Origin: Marinobacter gudaonensis
GTDB taxonomy: Bacteria; Pseudomonadota; Gammaproteobacteria; Pseudomonadales; Oleiphilaceae
Reading direction: 5' to 3'
Length of the DNA stretch: 64,000 bases
NCBI RefSeq assembly: GCF_900115175.1
Contig: NZ_FOYV01000005.1
Span: forward strand, 1 to 64,000
Shown: in pieces, positions 8,797 through 16,763 of the stretch
Layout of the letters: each line of letters opens with the position of its first letter
How positions within the stretch are numbered: position 1 is the first letter of the stretch
The notes under the pieces: generated by a model
The model's database searches: none
What the model was told of the DNA's origin: nothing
The model's input: the letters and a program-made list of their open reading frames with translations, nothing else
Program-made: the position numbers and the translations under genes

Positions 8797-9060
8797 TTAC
8801 TCCTCGTGCACGCCGAATTTTTCGTCGATCTTGTTCATGCGCCATGCGTAGTGGAAGATCAGAGCGATGAACGTGAGGATGGAACCTTGCTGGGCAAACC
8901 AGAAGCCCAGATCGGTGCCACCAATCGGAATGCCTGCAAGCATTGGACGGAGCAGAATTGCAAAGCCGTAAGATACCAGGGCCCAGACAATCAGGCTCCC
9001 GAATATCAGGCGTAGGTTTGCCTTCCAGTAGGCTTCAGCGTCGTAGCTATGACCTGACAT
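8797..9060 (-). CDS. Symporter small subunit, DUF4212 family
   Basis: 87 aa with two transmembrane helices (LIFGSLIVWALVSYGFAILL and a second at SILTFIALIFHYAWRM). The family is the small partner encoded directly before VC_2705-type symporters. The chosen ATG (9058-9060) has a strong ribosome-binding site AGGAG 7 bases upstream. A longer frame from 9114 adds a Pro/Gln-rich non-conserved segment and is rejected. The leader carries an AACAACAA motif abutting the ribosome-binding site (separate entry). Confidence 0.9.
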   Translation of the reverse strand: MSGHSYDAEAYWKANLRLIFGSLIVWALVSYGFAILLRPMLAGIPIGGTDLGFWFAQQGSILTFIALIFHYAWRMNKIDEKFGVHEE

Positions 9061-9067
9061 AGGATCA

Positions 9068-9085
9068 CTCCTGTGTTGTTGTTGT
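9068..9085 (-). promoter_or_regulatory. Hfq/Crc-type CA motif next to the symporter ribosome-binding site
   Basis: On the minus strand the leader reads ACAACAACAACA (9085-9074) immediately before the Shine-Dalgarno AGGAG (9072-9068). It contains AACAACAA, which fits the AAYAAYAA catabolite-activity motif bound by Hfq with Crc in pseudomonads. Placed there, Hfq binding would block translation of the symporter pair when preferred carbon is present. The motif and its position are visible; the regulation is inferred. Confidence 0.6.
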
Positions 9086-9272
9086 GGAGGTTGGGTGGGT
9101 TTTTGGTGAGGCACTTCGGTTAGAGAATTTATTATTCATATAAGTACTTCTCCGACTAGTTGTCACTACCGACTTTACTGGTCAAGGGATTTATAGATAT
9201 TGGCAAAAGGTCTAATTCTCAGTCATTTGCCGCACCCTTGCCCCAAAATTGTGCGGCCGTCGCCTATTCGAT

Positions 9273-9980
9273 TCAGAAACGATGCATGTTTTGAAGCCGG
9301 CGACGATAATGCAGTTTTTCCTGCAGTCCCTTGAGCGTTTTGACACCGTCTTTCCGGGCCCGATTCAGGGCAATCAGGGTCAGTTCTGCCGTCGCCATGG
9401 CATCAGAGGCTGCGTGATGACGTTCGCCGACTTCCAGGCCAAAGTAATCGGCCCAGTTGTCGAGACCCTTGCCACCCGTTCGGGCATCCGGGAAGAAGGC
9501 AGGCATGAGATCCGCCACATCCATCCAGGTGTGCGCTACGCCGTACCCCAACTGGCTGCGCAGGGTCTTTTCCAGGAACTTCTGGTCGAAGGCGGAGTGG
9601 TAGGCCAGTATCGGGTCGCCGTTCATCCACTCGAGCAGGTACAACAGTGCGTCCTCGGTCTCATGGCCTCGGGTAAGGGCTTCGGGACCGATGCCGTGAA
9701 TCAGCACGGTCTGGCTGATATCCAGCTCTGGCCGGCGGAGTACCAGGTCGAACTGATCGCCAAGGTGAATGACGCCGCCGCGTATGGCAACGGCCCCGAT
9801 AGCGATTACCTCGTCCTTGCTGGCATTCAGGCCGGTCGTTTCAAGATCCAGCACAATAAGGCGACAGTCCGACAGCAACTGGTCACCGGGGGGCTTCGGA
9901 TTGGGCAGGTTGCCCGGGTCGTGGTTGCCTACGCGACCGCTTCGGCGCTGTCCAATCCACTGTTTGATCTGTTCCAGCAT
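9273..9980 (-). CDS. DnaQ-like 3'-5' exonuclease
   Basis: 235 aa DEDDh-type exonuclease fold. ExoI motif VLDLETTGLNASKDEVIAIG supplies the first Asp/Glu pair, ExoII is around LAYHSAFDQKFLEK, and ExoIII is HHAASDAMATAELTLIAL with the His and final Asp. It resembles the epsilon proofreading subunit but is a short stand-alone protein, so a role in proofreading, repair or RNA trimming is possible. It lies 17 bases downstream of the cNMP/CBS/DUF294 gene, and the same pairing next to an actP-like symporter occurs in pseudomonads (recalled gene order). The start ATG at 9980 was kept because no better in-frame start precedes the ExoI motif. Confidence 0.85.
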   Translation of the reverse strand: MLEQIKQWIGQRRSGRVGNHDPGNLPNPKPPGDQLLSDCRLIVLDLETTGLNASKDEVIAIGAVAIRGGVIHLGDQFDLVLRRPELDISQTVLIHGIGPEALTRGHETEDALLYLLEWMNGDPILAYHSAFDQKFLEKTLRSQLGYGVAHTWMDVADLMPAFFPDARTGGKGLDNWADYFGLEVGERHHAASDAMATAELTLIALNRARKDGVKTLKGLQEKLHYRRRLQNMHRF

Positions 9981-9997
9981 AAAGGTGAGACCGAGAG

Positions 9998-11914
9998 TCA
10001 GAGTTGGTAGGTAACTTCCAGCTTCTGCTGAAGCCGCTGAGCCTGGCGGAAGGACTCCCGCAGTATGCGCCGGTCTAGCGGGTTCAGGTCGTCCGGATCA
10101 ATGTAGTTGGTCAACTCTTCTTCACGCGCCAGCATTTCCTGGTGGGCCCGCATCCGAATGGCCTGGATCAGACTGTAGGCCTCTTTCCAGGCATTGGCGT
10201 CCTTCGGGTCGAAAATGCCCTTTTTCGCCAGTTCGTCCATGCGCTCCAGGGTGTTTGCGGTCTCTACCCCGTTGGCCAGGGCAAACACCCGCACCGCTTC
10301 CACAAACGGGGCCAAACCCTGGCGTTTGAGGTCAAGGGCATGCTTCTTGCCATCTGTCACGTAGCGAAAATTGCGAAACATAGTCAGAGGGGGCTTCCTC
10401 TGGAAGGCGTTGCCCGCCAGCATTTTCTGGAACAGCGCATTCTTGCGGATTCGGGTGAGGACCTTTTCCAGTAATTCCTGCAGGGGCTCGGTAGGCCCGA
10501 ACACGGCTCTCATATCGAGAAAGATGGAGGAGTAGACCAGATTCTGGGGCGTTGAGGCATCGATAAAACGGATAAACCAGTCATCCCATTCGCGTCCGCT
10601 CAGGCAGAGTTTTGGGTTGCTGGCCATGATGTTGCCCTTGCAGAGCGTAAAGCCGCAGTCTGCCAATTCCTTGTTAACGGTCTGGGCGAAGGGCAGAAGT
10701 TTTTCCCTTACCTGGTCTTCGGTCATGCCCTCCGGTGTCTCGAACAGAATGCCATTGTCCTGATCGGTCAGCAGGGTCTGCTCCTGTCGTCCTTCACTGC
10801 CAAAGGTCAGCCACGTGAAGGGAATGCCCGGATCGTTCCTTTTCAGATTCAACTCCAGCACCCGTCGTACTGTGACATCGTTCAGCGTGGTGATGATCTT
10901 GACCACCTGGCCGGAATCAGCGCCGTGGGCGAGCATGGCATCCACCAGTCGGGACACATCGGCACGCAGGCTTACCAGGGTATTGAGGTGGGTGGCCGTG
11001 CCAATGGTACGTGCCAGATTCACCAGATCCACACGCTGCAGGGCGAACAGGTCTCGCTCAGACACCACACCGATCAGCCGGTGCTCATCATCGACCACGC
11101 ACAGATGGGCGAAATGGTGCTCTGCCATCAGCATGGCCGCTTCAAAGGCATCTGCGTGGGAGGGCAGACAGCAGGGGTCCGGCGTCATTACCTGCCGGAT
11201 GGGGGTGTCGAGGGGCCCCTTGGCCTCGGCGATCATCGTTCGCAGATCCCGGAGCGTGAAAATACCGGTCGGGTGACGGCTGTCGTCGGTAATGATGATG
11301 CTGCCAACGTTGTTTTCATGCATTCGGGCGACCGCCTTACGCACCGGCAGATCCGGCGAGCACACAATCGGGTTGCGCAGAGCGTAACGTTCCAGTGGCG
11401 TGTCCAGCGAGGTGCTCGAGCCCATGGATGCCATGGCGTTGGACTGGATGCGACGGTTGACCTGATCCAGCAGGCTGCTGACGCCCCGCAGGCAGAAGTC
11501 GCGGAACGGCTCACTCTCGGAAAAAAGCGTCACAAAGGCGGCCTGTCCGATGCTCAGGCAGAAGGTGTCGCCCGCTGCCCGGTGCAGCGTTCGGGTAGGG
11601 CGCTCGCCGATCATGGCCGCGAGCGGAAAGCACTCGCCCTGACTTATCTCGAACGTGGTTTCTGTCCGTCCTTCCTTGTCATTGTGGCGCTCGCCCCGGA
11701 TCCGACCCTGTTTGACAACGTAGAACCGTTTGACAACACCCTGTTCCGGGGACAGCACCTCGTCTCCGTCTGCGTAGAACTGAATGGACGCATTCTCGGC
11801 AAAGTGGGCCAGGTGAGCATCATCCATGCTGGAGAAGGGCGCGTGCTCGCGCAGGAAAGTCATGATGGCCCGGATGTTCTGGGGATTGTCGTGTTCCTGA
11901 ATAGCTGCCGCCAT
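9998..11914 (-). CDS. Cyclic-nucleotide-binding / CBS-pair / DUF294 nucleotidyltransferase-like protein
   Basis: 638 aa from the ATG at 11914. The N-terminal ~130 residues form a cNMP-binding-like domain (GDEVLSPEQGVVKRFYVVKQ). A CBS pair follows (MHENNVGSIIITD and MAEHHFAHLCVVDDEHRLIGVVSERDL), then a DUF294 nucleotidyltransferase-like domain with FGSEGRQEQTLLTDQDNGIL and a C-terminal helical DUF294_C domain. The combination is typical of proteins next to acetate-type symporters (family context). The start is uncertain: an in-frame GTG at 11971 has a better Shine-Dalgarno (AGGGAG) and would add 19 poorly conserved-looking residues. The enzymatic target is unknown; GlnD/adenylyltransferase-like regulation of a partner is a guess. 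Confidence 0.85.
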   Translation of the reverse strand: MAAAIQEHDNPQNIRAIMTFLREHAPFSSMDDAHLAHFAENASIQFYADGDEVLSPEQGVVKRFYVVKQGRIRGERHNDKEGRTETTFEISQGECFPLAAMIGERPTRTLHRAAGDTFCLSIGQAAFVTLFSESEPFRDFCLRGVSSLLDQVNRRIQSNAMASMGSSTSLDTPLERYALRNPIVCSPDLPVRKAVARMHENNVGSIIITDDSRHPTGIFTLRDLRTMIAEAKGPLDTPIRQVMTPDPCCLPSHADAFEAAMLMAEHHFAHLCVVDDEHRLIGVVSERDLFALQRVDLVNLARTIGTATHLNTLVSLRADVSRLVDAMLAHGADSGQVVKIITTLNDVTVRRVLELNLKRNDPGIPFTWLTFGSEGRQEQTLLTDQDNGILFETPEGMTEDQVREKLLPFAQTVNKELADCGFTLCKGNIMASNPKLCLSGREWDDWFIRFIDASTPQNLVYSSIFLDMRAVFGPTEPLQELLEKVLTRIRKNALFQKMLAGNAFQRKPPLTMFRNFRYVTDGKKHALDLKRQGLAPFVEAVRVFALANGVETANTLERMDELAKKGIFDPKDANAWKEAYSLIQAIRMRAHQEMLAREEELTNYIDPDDLNPLDRRILRESFRQAQRLQQKLEVTYQL

Positions 11915-12082
11915 GCCGTGTTCGCTCGCTGAATAGGGTGATCCGCTTGAAGTGTAGTTTATGCACGGCACTCTGCTCCCTGAGATTTTCGTCGCACTCG
12001 GGCTGATTCAGATCAGTTTTCTTTATGGTCAGGGGGGCGGATGGTAAAGTCCGGATTGAAACAGGTGATTGAACGTAACGCC

Positions 12083-12664
12083 ATGACGACCAAAGAAGAG
12101 CGCCTCAGCTTTCTTGAGGAAATGAAGGATGTGCGGCGTATCCGCAAGCCCAACCGGGCCGAGGTCACCACGCCGAGAGAACTGACGCCGGGGCATCTGG
12201 AGCGTCAGCGTGCGGCGGTGGAAAAGCCGATGCGGGACAATAACCCTCTCACCTCCGACATGGTGGAGCCCCTGACCGCTCAGGACGTGCTTTGCTGGCA
12301 GCGCCCGGGCGTACAGCACGGCGTGTTCCGTAAGCTGCGCCTGGGGCAATACCCGATCGAGGCCCGGCTTGACCTTCATCGCATGACCGTTGAGCAGGCG
12401 CGACGCGAAGTGTTCGCCTTTATCGGCGACTGCGTGCGATACGGGCTGCGCTCGGTCATTATTTTGCACGGCAAGGGCGAGCGAAACCCGGACGGCATCG
12501 CCCAGTTGAAAAGCTACCTCGCCAAGTGGCTGCCGGAACTTGACGATGTGCTGGCCTTTCATTCGGCCCAGAAACACCATGGTGGAACCGGCGCAGTTTA
12601 TGTCATGGTTCGAAAGGGCGACCGGGACAAGCAACGCAATCGTGAACTTCACGGAAGCCGGTGA
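12083..12664 (+). CDS. Smr-domain protein (SmrA-like nuclease family)
   Basis: 193 aa. The C-terminal half is an Smr domain with LDLHRMTVEQARREVFAFI (LDLH motif) and ILHGKGERNPDG (HGxG motif), the conserved elements of stand-alone bacterial Smr proteins with nicking endonuclease or RNA-binding roles. The N-terminal ~80 residues are charged and probably unstructured. The start at 12083 (MTTKEERLSFLEEM) aligns with the usual family N-terminus; an in-frame ATG at 12041 follows a G-rich tract and cannot be excluded. It is divergent from the cNMP/CBS gene. Confidence 0.85.
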   Translation: MTTKEERLSFLEEMKDVRRIRKPNRAEVTTPRELTPGHLERQRAAVEKPMRDNNPLTSDMVEPLTAQDVLCWQRPGVQHGVFRKLRLGQYPIEARLDLHRMTVEQARREVFAFIGDCVRYGLRSVIILHGKGERNPDGIAQLKSYLAKWLPELDDVLAFHSAQKHHGGTGAVYVMVRKGDRDKQRNRELHGSR

Positions 12665-12719
12665 GGCTTCCGGTCTGATTTTTAACCAGAAAGCCGCTCG
12701 ACGGCTGCCAGGAGGTTTT

Positions 12720-12914
12720 GTGGGAAACAGGTTTGTATTGATCGCAGTGGCATTGCTGGCTCTGGCCGGTTGCAAGGATCGGGTGATCTGGAATGACAAC
12801 GGCAAGGTGGATCAGGCAACCACCGATCGCGAGGTCTGGGATTCCAACGGCAAGATGGAAACCGGCGAACGCAAGATCTGGGTGAATAAGGATGGCGAAG
12901 ACGTCATCAAGTGA
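12720..12914 (+). CDS. Small lipoprotein, 64 aa, GTG start
   Basis: The open frame begins with GTG at 12720, preceded by a perfect AGGAGG four bases upstream. The product starts MGNRFVLIAVALLALAGC, a lipoprotein signal with lipobox LALAGC and Lys at +2, which points to the outer membrane. The mature part (~46 residues) is hydrophilic and holds an imperfect internal repeat: VIWNDNGK, VWDSNGK, IWVNKDGE, three W-N/D-G turns at similar spacing. I do not recognise the family. The repeated W..NGK units could form a small beta structure. The upstream in-frame ATG (12540) lies inside the Smr gene and is not used. Confidence 0.7.
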   Translation: MGNRFVLIAVALLALAGCKDRVIWNDNGKVDQATTDREVWDSNGKMETGERKIWVNKDGEDVIK

Positions 12915-12991
12915 TGCAACCTGCCGCCCCGGGGCGGTCTATAAGAAAACCGGGCGAAAAGCCGGGTAGTTAAAATGAGGAGAGAGCGGGC

Positions 12992-13471
12992 ATGGCCTTG
13001 AGCCTGACGGTCAACGGAGAACCACGATCGCTGGACGTGGAAGGGGACACCCCACTGCTGTGGGTAGTGCGGGATGAACTGGGGCTCAAAGGTACCAAGT
13101 TTGGTTGCGGTGCCGGATTGTGTGGTGCCTGCACCGTGCATCTGAACGGTCAGCCTGTGCGGTCCTGCTCAACACCGGTAGAAATGGCTGCCGGCGCGGA
13201 CGTTGTCACCATCGAAGGGTTGGGCAAGGAGGATCGGCTTCATGCGCTACAGCAGGCATGGATCGATCACGGCGTGCCGCAATGCGGTTACTGCCAGTCT
13301 GGCCAGATCATGAGTGCCGCTCACCTGCTGGCTACTAATCCGTCACCCTCCCGGGATGAAATTGTCGCTGCCATGACCGGCAATCTCTGCCGATGCGGAA
13401 CCTATTCCCGCATCATCGCGGCGGTCGAGTCCGTGGCTGGCAGCAACGCCTCCGATGTGAAGGAGGCATAA
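12992..13471 (+). CDS. Molybdenum hydroxylase, 2Fe-2S subunit (IorA/CoxS-like)
   Basis: 159 aa, the usual length for this subunit. The N-terminal plant-type ferredoxin domain has Cys ligands in [18 protein letters not shown] plus a later RSCSTP. The C-terminal all-helical domain has CGYCQSGQ and CRCGTY. It passes electrons from the molybdenum cofactor of the large subunit to an acceptor. A ribosome-binding site (GAGGAGAGAG) precedes the ATG, and the large subunit starts 1 base after its stop. There is no FAD subunit gene, as in isoquinoline 1-oxidoreductase-type enzymes, so electrons probably go to a cytochrome or membrane acceptor. The substrate (aldehyde or N-heterocycle) is unknown. Confidence 0.9.
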   Translation: MALSLTVNGEPRSLDVEGDTPLLWVVRDELGLKGTKFGCGAGLCGACTVHLNGQPVRSCSTPVEMAAGADVVTIEGLGKEDRLHALQQAWIDHGVPQCGYCQSGQIMSAAHLLATNPSPSRDEIVAAMTGNLCRCGTYSRIIAAVESVAGSNASDVKEA

Positions 13472-13472
13472 C

Positions 13473-15674
13473 ATGATCAATCGCAGGGATTTTCTCAAGG
13501 TCAGCGCCGGTGCTTCCGGCAGTCTGATGGTTGCCATGGCGCTGCCCGGTTGCGCCGGTGTCCAGACCGGTTATCAGGCGGAAACCGGCGAGTGGCGCCC
13601 GGATGCCTGGCTGGAGTTAACCGAAAACGACGAGATCTACTTCACCCTGGCACGGGTTGAAATGGGTCAGGGTACCTACACGGGGCTCACCACGCTGATC
13701 GCCGAGGAGCTTGCGGTGGCCCCGGAACGCATCACGCCGCGCTTCGCTCCGGTGGCACCAGAGTACCGCAATCCGCTCTACAAGCTGCAATTGACCGGTG
13801 GCAGCACCAGTATGGCCACCAGTTGGGAGCCCCTGCGGTTGGCCGGTGCCGAAGTCCGCCTGATGCTGGTTATGGCCGCGGCGCGGATCTGGGAGGTTGA
13901 TTCGTCGGACTGTGAAGCTCGGGATGGCAGGGTCGTTCACCCCAACGGTATTGATTCCCTGCCGTACGGCAAGCTGGTCAGGTTGGCGGCAACCGAGGTC
14001 GTCCGGGGCGATATCCCCCTGAAGCCGCCGGCGGACTGGCAGTACATCGGCAAACAGCAGAACCGACTGGATGCCCATGCCAAATCGACCGGCACTGCTG
14101 TCTACGGCATTGATGTCGAGCTCCCGGATATGGTGTACGCCGTGGTTTCCCGATCACCACGTATTGGCGGACGAGTACGGAGTTTTAACGGTGATGACGT
14201 AAGCGCCATGCCGGGCGTACTCGGTGTGTTCGAGATTGAACGCGGCGTGGCGGTCGTTGCCGACCGATACTGGCGAGCGCGTAAAGCCCAGAAGGTCCTC
14301 GAGATCGATTGGGATTACTCGGACGCCCTGTCGCTCTCCAATGGCCAGGTGTTTGCCTCCTATCGCGAGGCCGCCGACGAGGATCCGGGCGTGTCGGAGC
14401 GTAGTGAGGGCAGCTTCGAGAGCGCCAGCGAGGCGGCCGATCGCATTGTGGAAGTCGAGTACACGCAGCCCTACCTGGCCCACGCCACTTTGGAACCGAT
14501 GAACGCCACGGCCTGGTATCGTAATGGCCAAATCGAGGTATGGGCGCCGACCCAGGCGCCGGATCTGGGGCGGATTGCCGCCGCCCGCGTGACCGACCTG
14601 CGGCCGGACGACGTGACCATTCATACCACCTTTCTCGGCGGCGGCTTCGGTCGACGCCTGACCCAGGACTACATCGAGGAAGTGGCAGCGGTGGCCCAAC
14701 GGACAGATCGGCCGGTCAAGCTGATCTGGTCGCGGGAGGAAGACACCCGTCACGATGTCTACCGACCGGCCATGCTGCACCGCCTCAAGGCCAGCCTCTC
14801 GGGCAACGAGCTGACCGGATGGCACCACCAGATTGTCGGGCCCCAGATCCTGGACTGGTACGTGCGTAACGCGGCCCCGGCCCAATACCCCTGGGCACCG
14901 AAGTTCATGTACGACACCCTGGGCAAAGTCGGTCTGATGGCGGAGGGCATTGCCACGCCCAAGGATCATTCGGCCATCGAGGGGGCCATCGAATACCCCT
15001 ATGCGGTGGCCAATATTGATGTCCGCCATACCCACACCGACCCCGGCGTTCCCATCTCCTGGTGGCGTTCCGTGGGGTACTCCCACAACGGGTTTGCGGT
15101 GGAAACCTTCATGGACGAACTGGCCCATGCCGCCGGCGAAGACCCCTACCGGTTCCGCCGACGTCTGGTGGCCTCCGAGCCACGGCACCTGGCGGTGCTG
15201 GATCGGGCCGCCGAGATGGCGGGCTGGGATCAACCGGCACCCGATGGAAGGGCGCGAGGCGTTGCGCTGGTTCGAAGCTTTGGCACCTACGTGGCCCAGG
15301 TGGTGGAGGCCAGTATCGAAAACGGCGCTATCCGGGTGCACAAGGTGGCTTGCGCCGTGGACTGTGGCCAGGTGATCAACCCGCGAATCGTGGTGGACCA
15401 GATCGAAGGTGGCATACTGTTCGGTCTGACCGCGGCTCTGTATGGCGAAATCACCTTTGCTAATGGCGAAGTCCAGCAAAGCAATTTCCACGACTATCCA
15501 CTGATGCGTCTGTATGAGCGCCCGGAAGTGGAAGTTGAGATCATCCCGAGCACGGCGTCTCCCACCGGGGTTGGCGAGCCCGGCGTGCCGCCGGTGTTGC
15601 CGGCCCTTGGCAATGCACTGTTTGCCCTGACCGGGAAACGGCAGCGTACACTGCCGCTGAAAGCCGATGCCTGA
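13473..15674 (+). CDS. Molybdenum hydroxylase, large molybdopterin-binding subunit (IorB-like)
   Basis: 733 aa. The N-terminus MINRRDFLKVSAGASGS is a Tat-type twin-arginine signal, followed by a hydrophobic stretch ending ALPGC, so the enzyme is probably exported folded and may be lipid-anchored. Cofactor regions seen: GGSTSMATSW, LEPMNATAWY, TFLGGGFGRRL, SWWRSVGYSHNGFAVE and near the C-terminus GVGEPGVPPVLPAL, whose Glu is the catalytic base in the xanthine oxidase family. It pairs with the 2Fe-2S subunit upstream and with XdhC, whose start overlaps its stop by 8 bases. The product is best called an aldehyde or N-heterocycle oxidoreductase; the substrate is not readable. Confidence 0.9.
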   Translation: MINRRDFLKVSAGASGSLMVAMALPGCAGVQTGYQAETGEWRPDAWLELTENDEIYFTLARVEMGQGTYTGLTTLIAEELAVAPERITPRFAPVAPEYRNPLYKLQLTGGSTSMATSWEPLRLAGAEVRLMLVMAAARIWEVDSSDCEARDGRVVHPNGIDSLPYGKLVRLAATEVVRGDIPLKPPADWQYIGKQQNRLDAHAKSTGTAVYGIDVELPDMVYAVVSRSPRIGGRVRSFNGDDVSAMPGVLGVFEIERGVAVVADRYWRARKAQKVLEIDWDYSDALSLSNGQVFASYREAADEDPGVSERSEGSFESASEAADRIVEVEYTQPYLAHATLEPMNATAWYRNGQIEVWAPTQAPDLGRIAAARVTDLRPDDVTIHTTFLGGGFGRRLTQDYIEEVAAVAQRTDRPVKLIWSREEDTRHDVYRPAMLHRLKASLSGNELTGWHHQIVGPQILDWYVRNAAPAQYPWAPKFMYDTLGKVGLMAEGIATPKDHSAIEGAIEYPYAVANIDVRHTHTDPGVPISWWRSVGYSHNGFAVETFMDELAHAAGEDPYRFRRRLVASEPRHLAVLDRAAEMAGWDQPAPDGRARGVALVRSFGTYVAQVVEASIENGAIRVHKVACAVDCGQVINPRIVVDQIEGGILFGLTAALYGEITFANGEVQQSNFHDYPLMRLYERPEVEVEIIPSTASPTGVGEPGVPPVLPALGNALFALTGKRQRTLPLKADA

Positions 15675-16698
15675 GTTTGTTGGGCAGCCAGACGGCCACG
15701 GGTCCGGTGTCGCAGTGACCGCAGGCCATCTCTCCGTAATTCGGGATGCCCGCCAGTGGCTTGAAGCCGGTCGGCGGGTCTGGTTATGCACCATCGTGGA
15801 GACCTGGGGCTCGTCCCCGAGGCCCGTCGGTTCCTGGCTTGCCATCAGTGAAGCCGGCGACTGGAGTGGGTCGGTCTCCGGCGGCTGCCTGGAGGAGGAT
15901 CTGCTTCGGGGTGTTGCGGATCAGGGCAGCGAGGAGCCTGTGCTGATTGATTACGGCATCACCGACTCGGACCGCGACCAGTTCCAGTTGCCCTGTGGCG
16001 GTCGTATCCGCTTGCTGGTGGAGCCGCTGGCCGGAGATGCTTCCCTGACTCACGTTCGGGAACTGGACGAGGCCTTGTCCCGGCACCGGGCGGTGGTGCG
16101 CAGAATCAGCGTTCAGCGCACACTTGCCCAGGGCGTCGCGCAGCTCGACTATCAGCCGGTGAAGGGAACCAGCTCGGTCACCCGGGACGGCGAGCAATTC
16201 ATCCATGCGTTGCAACCGGAATGCCGCCTGCTGTTAATTGGTGCGGGCGAAGTGGCCCGTTACGTCGCCGAGTTTGCGCTGGCCGCCGATTTCGCCGTCA
16301 CCCTGTGTGAGCCCAGGGAGGCTTTTGCAGCCGGCTGGAGCCACCACCACATTCCGCTCGACCGCCGACTGCCGGACGATCTGGTTGCGGCGACCTTCAA
16401 CGACCCGTTCACTGGCGTTCTGGCCCTGGCCCACGACCCGCGGATCGACGATATGGGGCTGCTGGCGGCGCTGCAAACCGGCGCATTCTACGTGGGCGCC
16501 ATGGGGTCGAAACGCACCTCGCAGGCGAGGCGGGAGCGGCTGGCGTCGCTGGGCCTCGACCAGGCAACCCTGGATCGCCTTCGGGCCCCGATCGGTGTTG
16601 ATATTCCCAGCAAGACTCCGGCAGAAATTGCCATATCGGTGGTTGCCGACCTGATTGCCGCCCGTCACCATTTGCGACAGGCGGGCGCACCCCTATAA
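15667..16698 (+). CDS. XdhC/CoxI-family molybdenum cofactor maturation protein
   Basis: 343 aa. The N-terminal XdhC_CoxI domain (LCTIVETWGSSPRPVGSWLA, then SVSGGCLEEDLLRG with its conserved Cys) is joined to a C-terminal Rossmann domain (LLLIGAGEVARYVAEFAL and YVGAMGSKRTSQARRERLA). Such proteins bind, protect and sulfurate the molybdenum cofactor before insertion into a xanthine-dehydrogenase-type enzyme. The 8-base overlap with the large subunit gene ties it to this enzyme. The mtnB promoter lies across its 3' end. Confidence 0.9.
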   Translation: MPEFVGQPDGHGSGVAVTAGHLSVIRDARQWLEAGRRVWLCTIVETWGSSPRPVGSWLAISEAGDWSGSVSGGCLEEDLLRGVADQGSEEPVLIDYGITDSDRDQFQLPCGGRIRLLVEPLAGDASLTHVRELDEALSRHRAVVRRISVQRTLAQGVAQLDYQPVKGTSSVTRDGEQFIHALQPECRLLLIGAGEVARYVAEFALAADFAVTLCEPREAFAAGWSHHHIPLDRRLPDDLVAATFNDPFTGVLALAHDPRIDDMGLLAALQTGAFYVGAMGSKRTSQARRERLASLGLDQATLDRLRAPIGVDIPSKTPAEIAISVVADLIAARHHLRQAGAPL

Positions 16699-16699
16699 T
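16672..16699 (+). promoter_or_regulatory. Sigma-70 promoter of the mtnBDC operon
   Basis: TTGCGA (16672-16677), a 16-base spacer, then a perfect TATAAT (16694-16699). It overlaps the last codons and stop of xdhC, and transcription would begin around 16706. This gives mtnBDC its own promoter separate from the molybdenum hydroxylase genes. Confidence 0.7.
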
Positions 16700-16711
16700 G
16701 TCGGCAAATGT

Positions 16712-16744
16712 GGGTGCCTGAGGCGTTTCGCCGTCAGGGTACCC
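16712..16744 (+). promoter_or_regulatory. Leader hairpin upstream of mtnB
   Basis: A long imperfect stem in the predicted 5' leader: GGGT (712-715) with ACCC (741-744), CCTGA (717-721) with TCAGG (734-738), GGCG (722-725) with CGCC (729-732), loop TTT. There is no T-run, so it is not a classical terminator. It begins a few bases after the predicted transcription start and could protect the mRNA or bind a regulator. It does not look like a known SAM riboswitch. Confidence 0.5.
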
Positions 16745-16763
16745 GTTAACCGGGAGAAAGCCT

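Noticed and set aside
6904..9015. 703-residue open frame on the plus strand
   Set aside because: It lies antisense to the symporter and its small subunit, is low-complexity Gly/Gln/His/Arg-rich, and has no start context. It arises from GC-rich third positions of the real genes.
16712..16744. SAM riboswitch before the methionine-salvage genes
   Set aside because: Only a single imperfect stem is present, without the multi-helix core or conserved bases of known SAM riboswitches.
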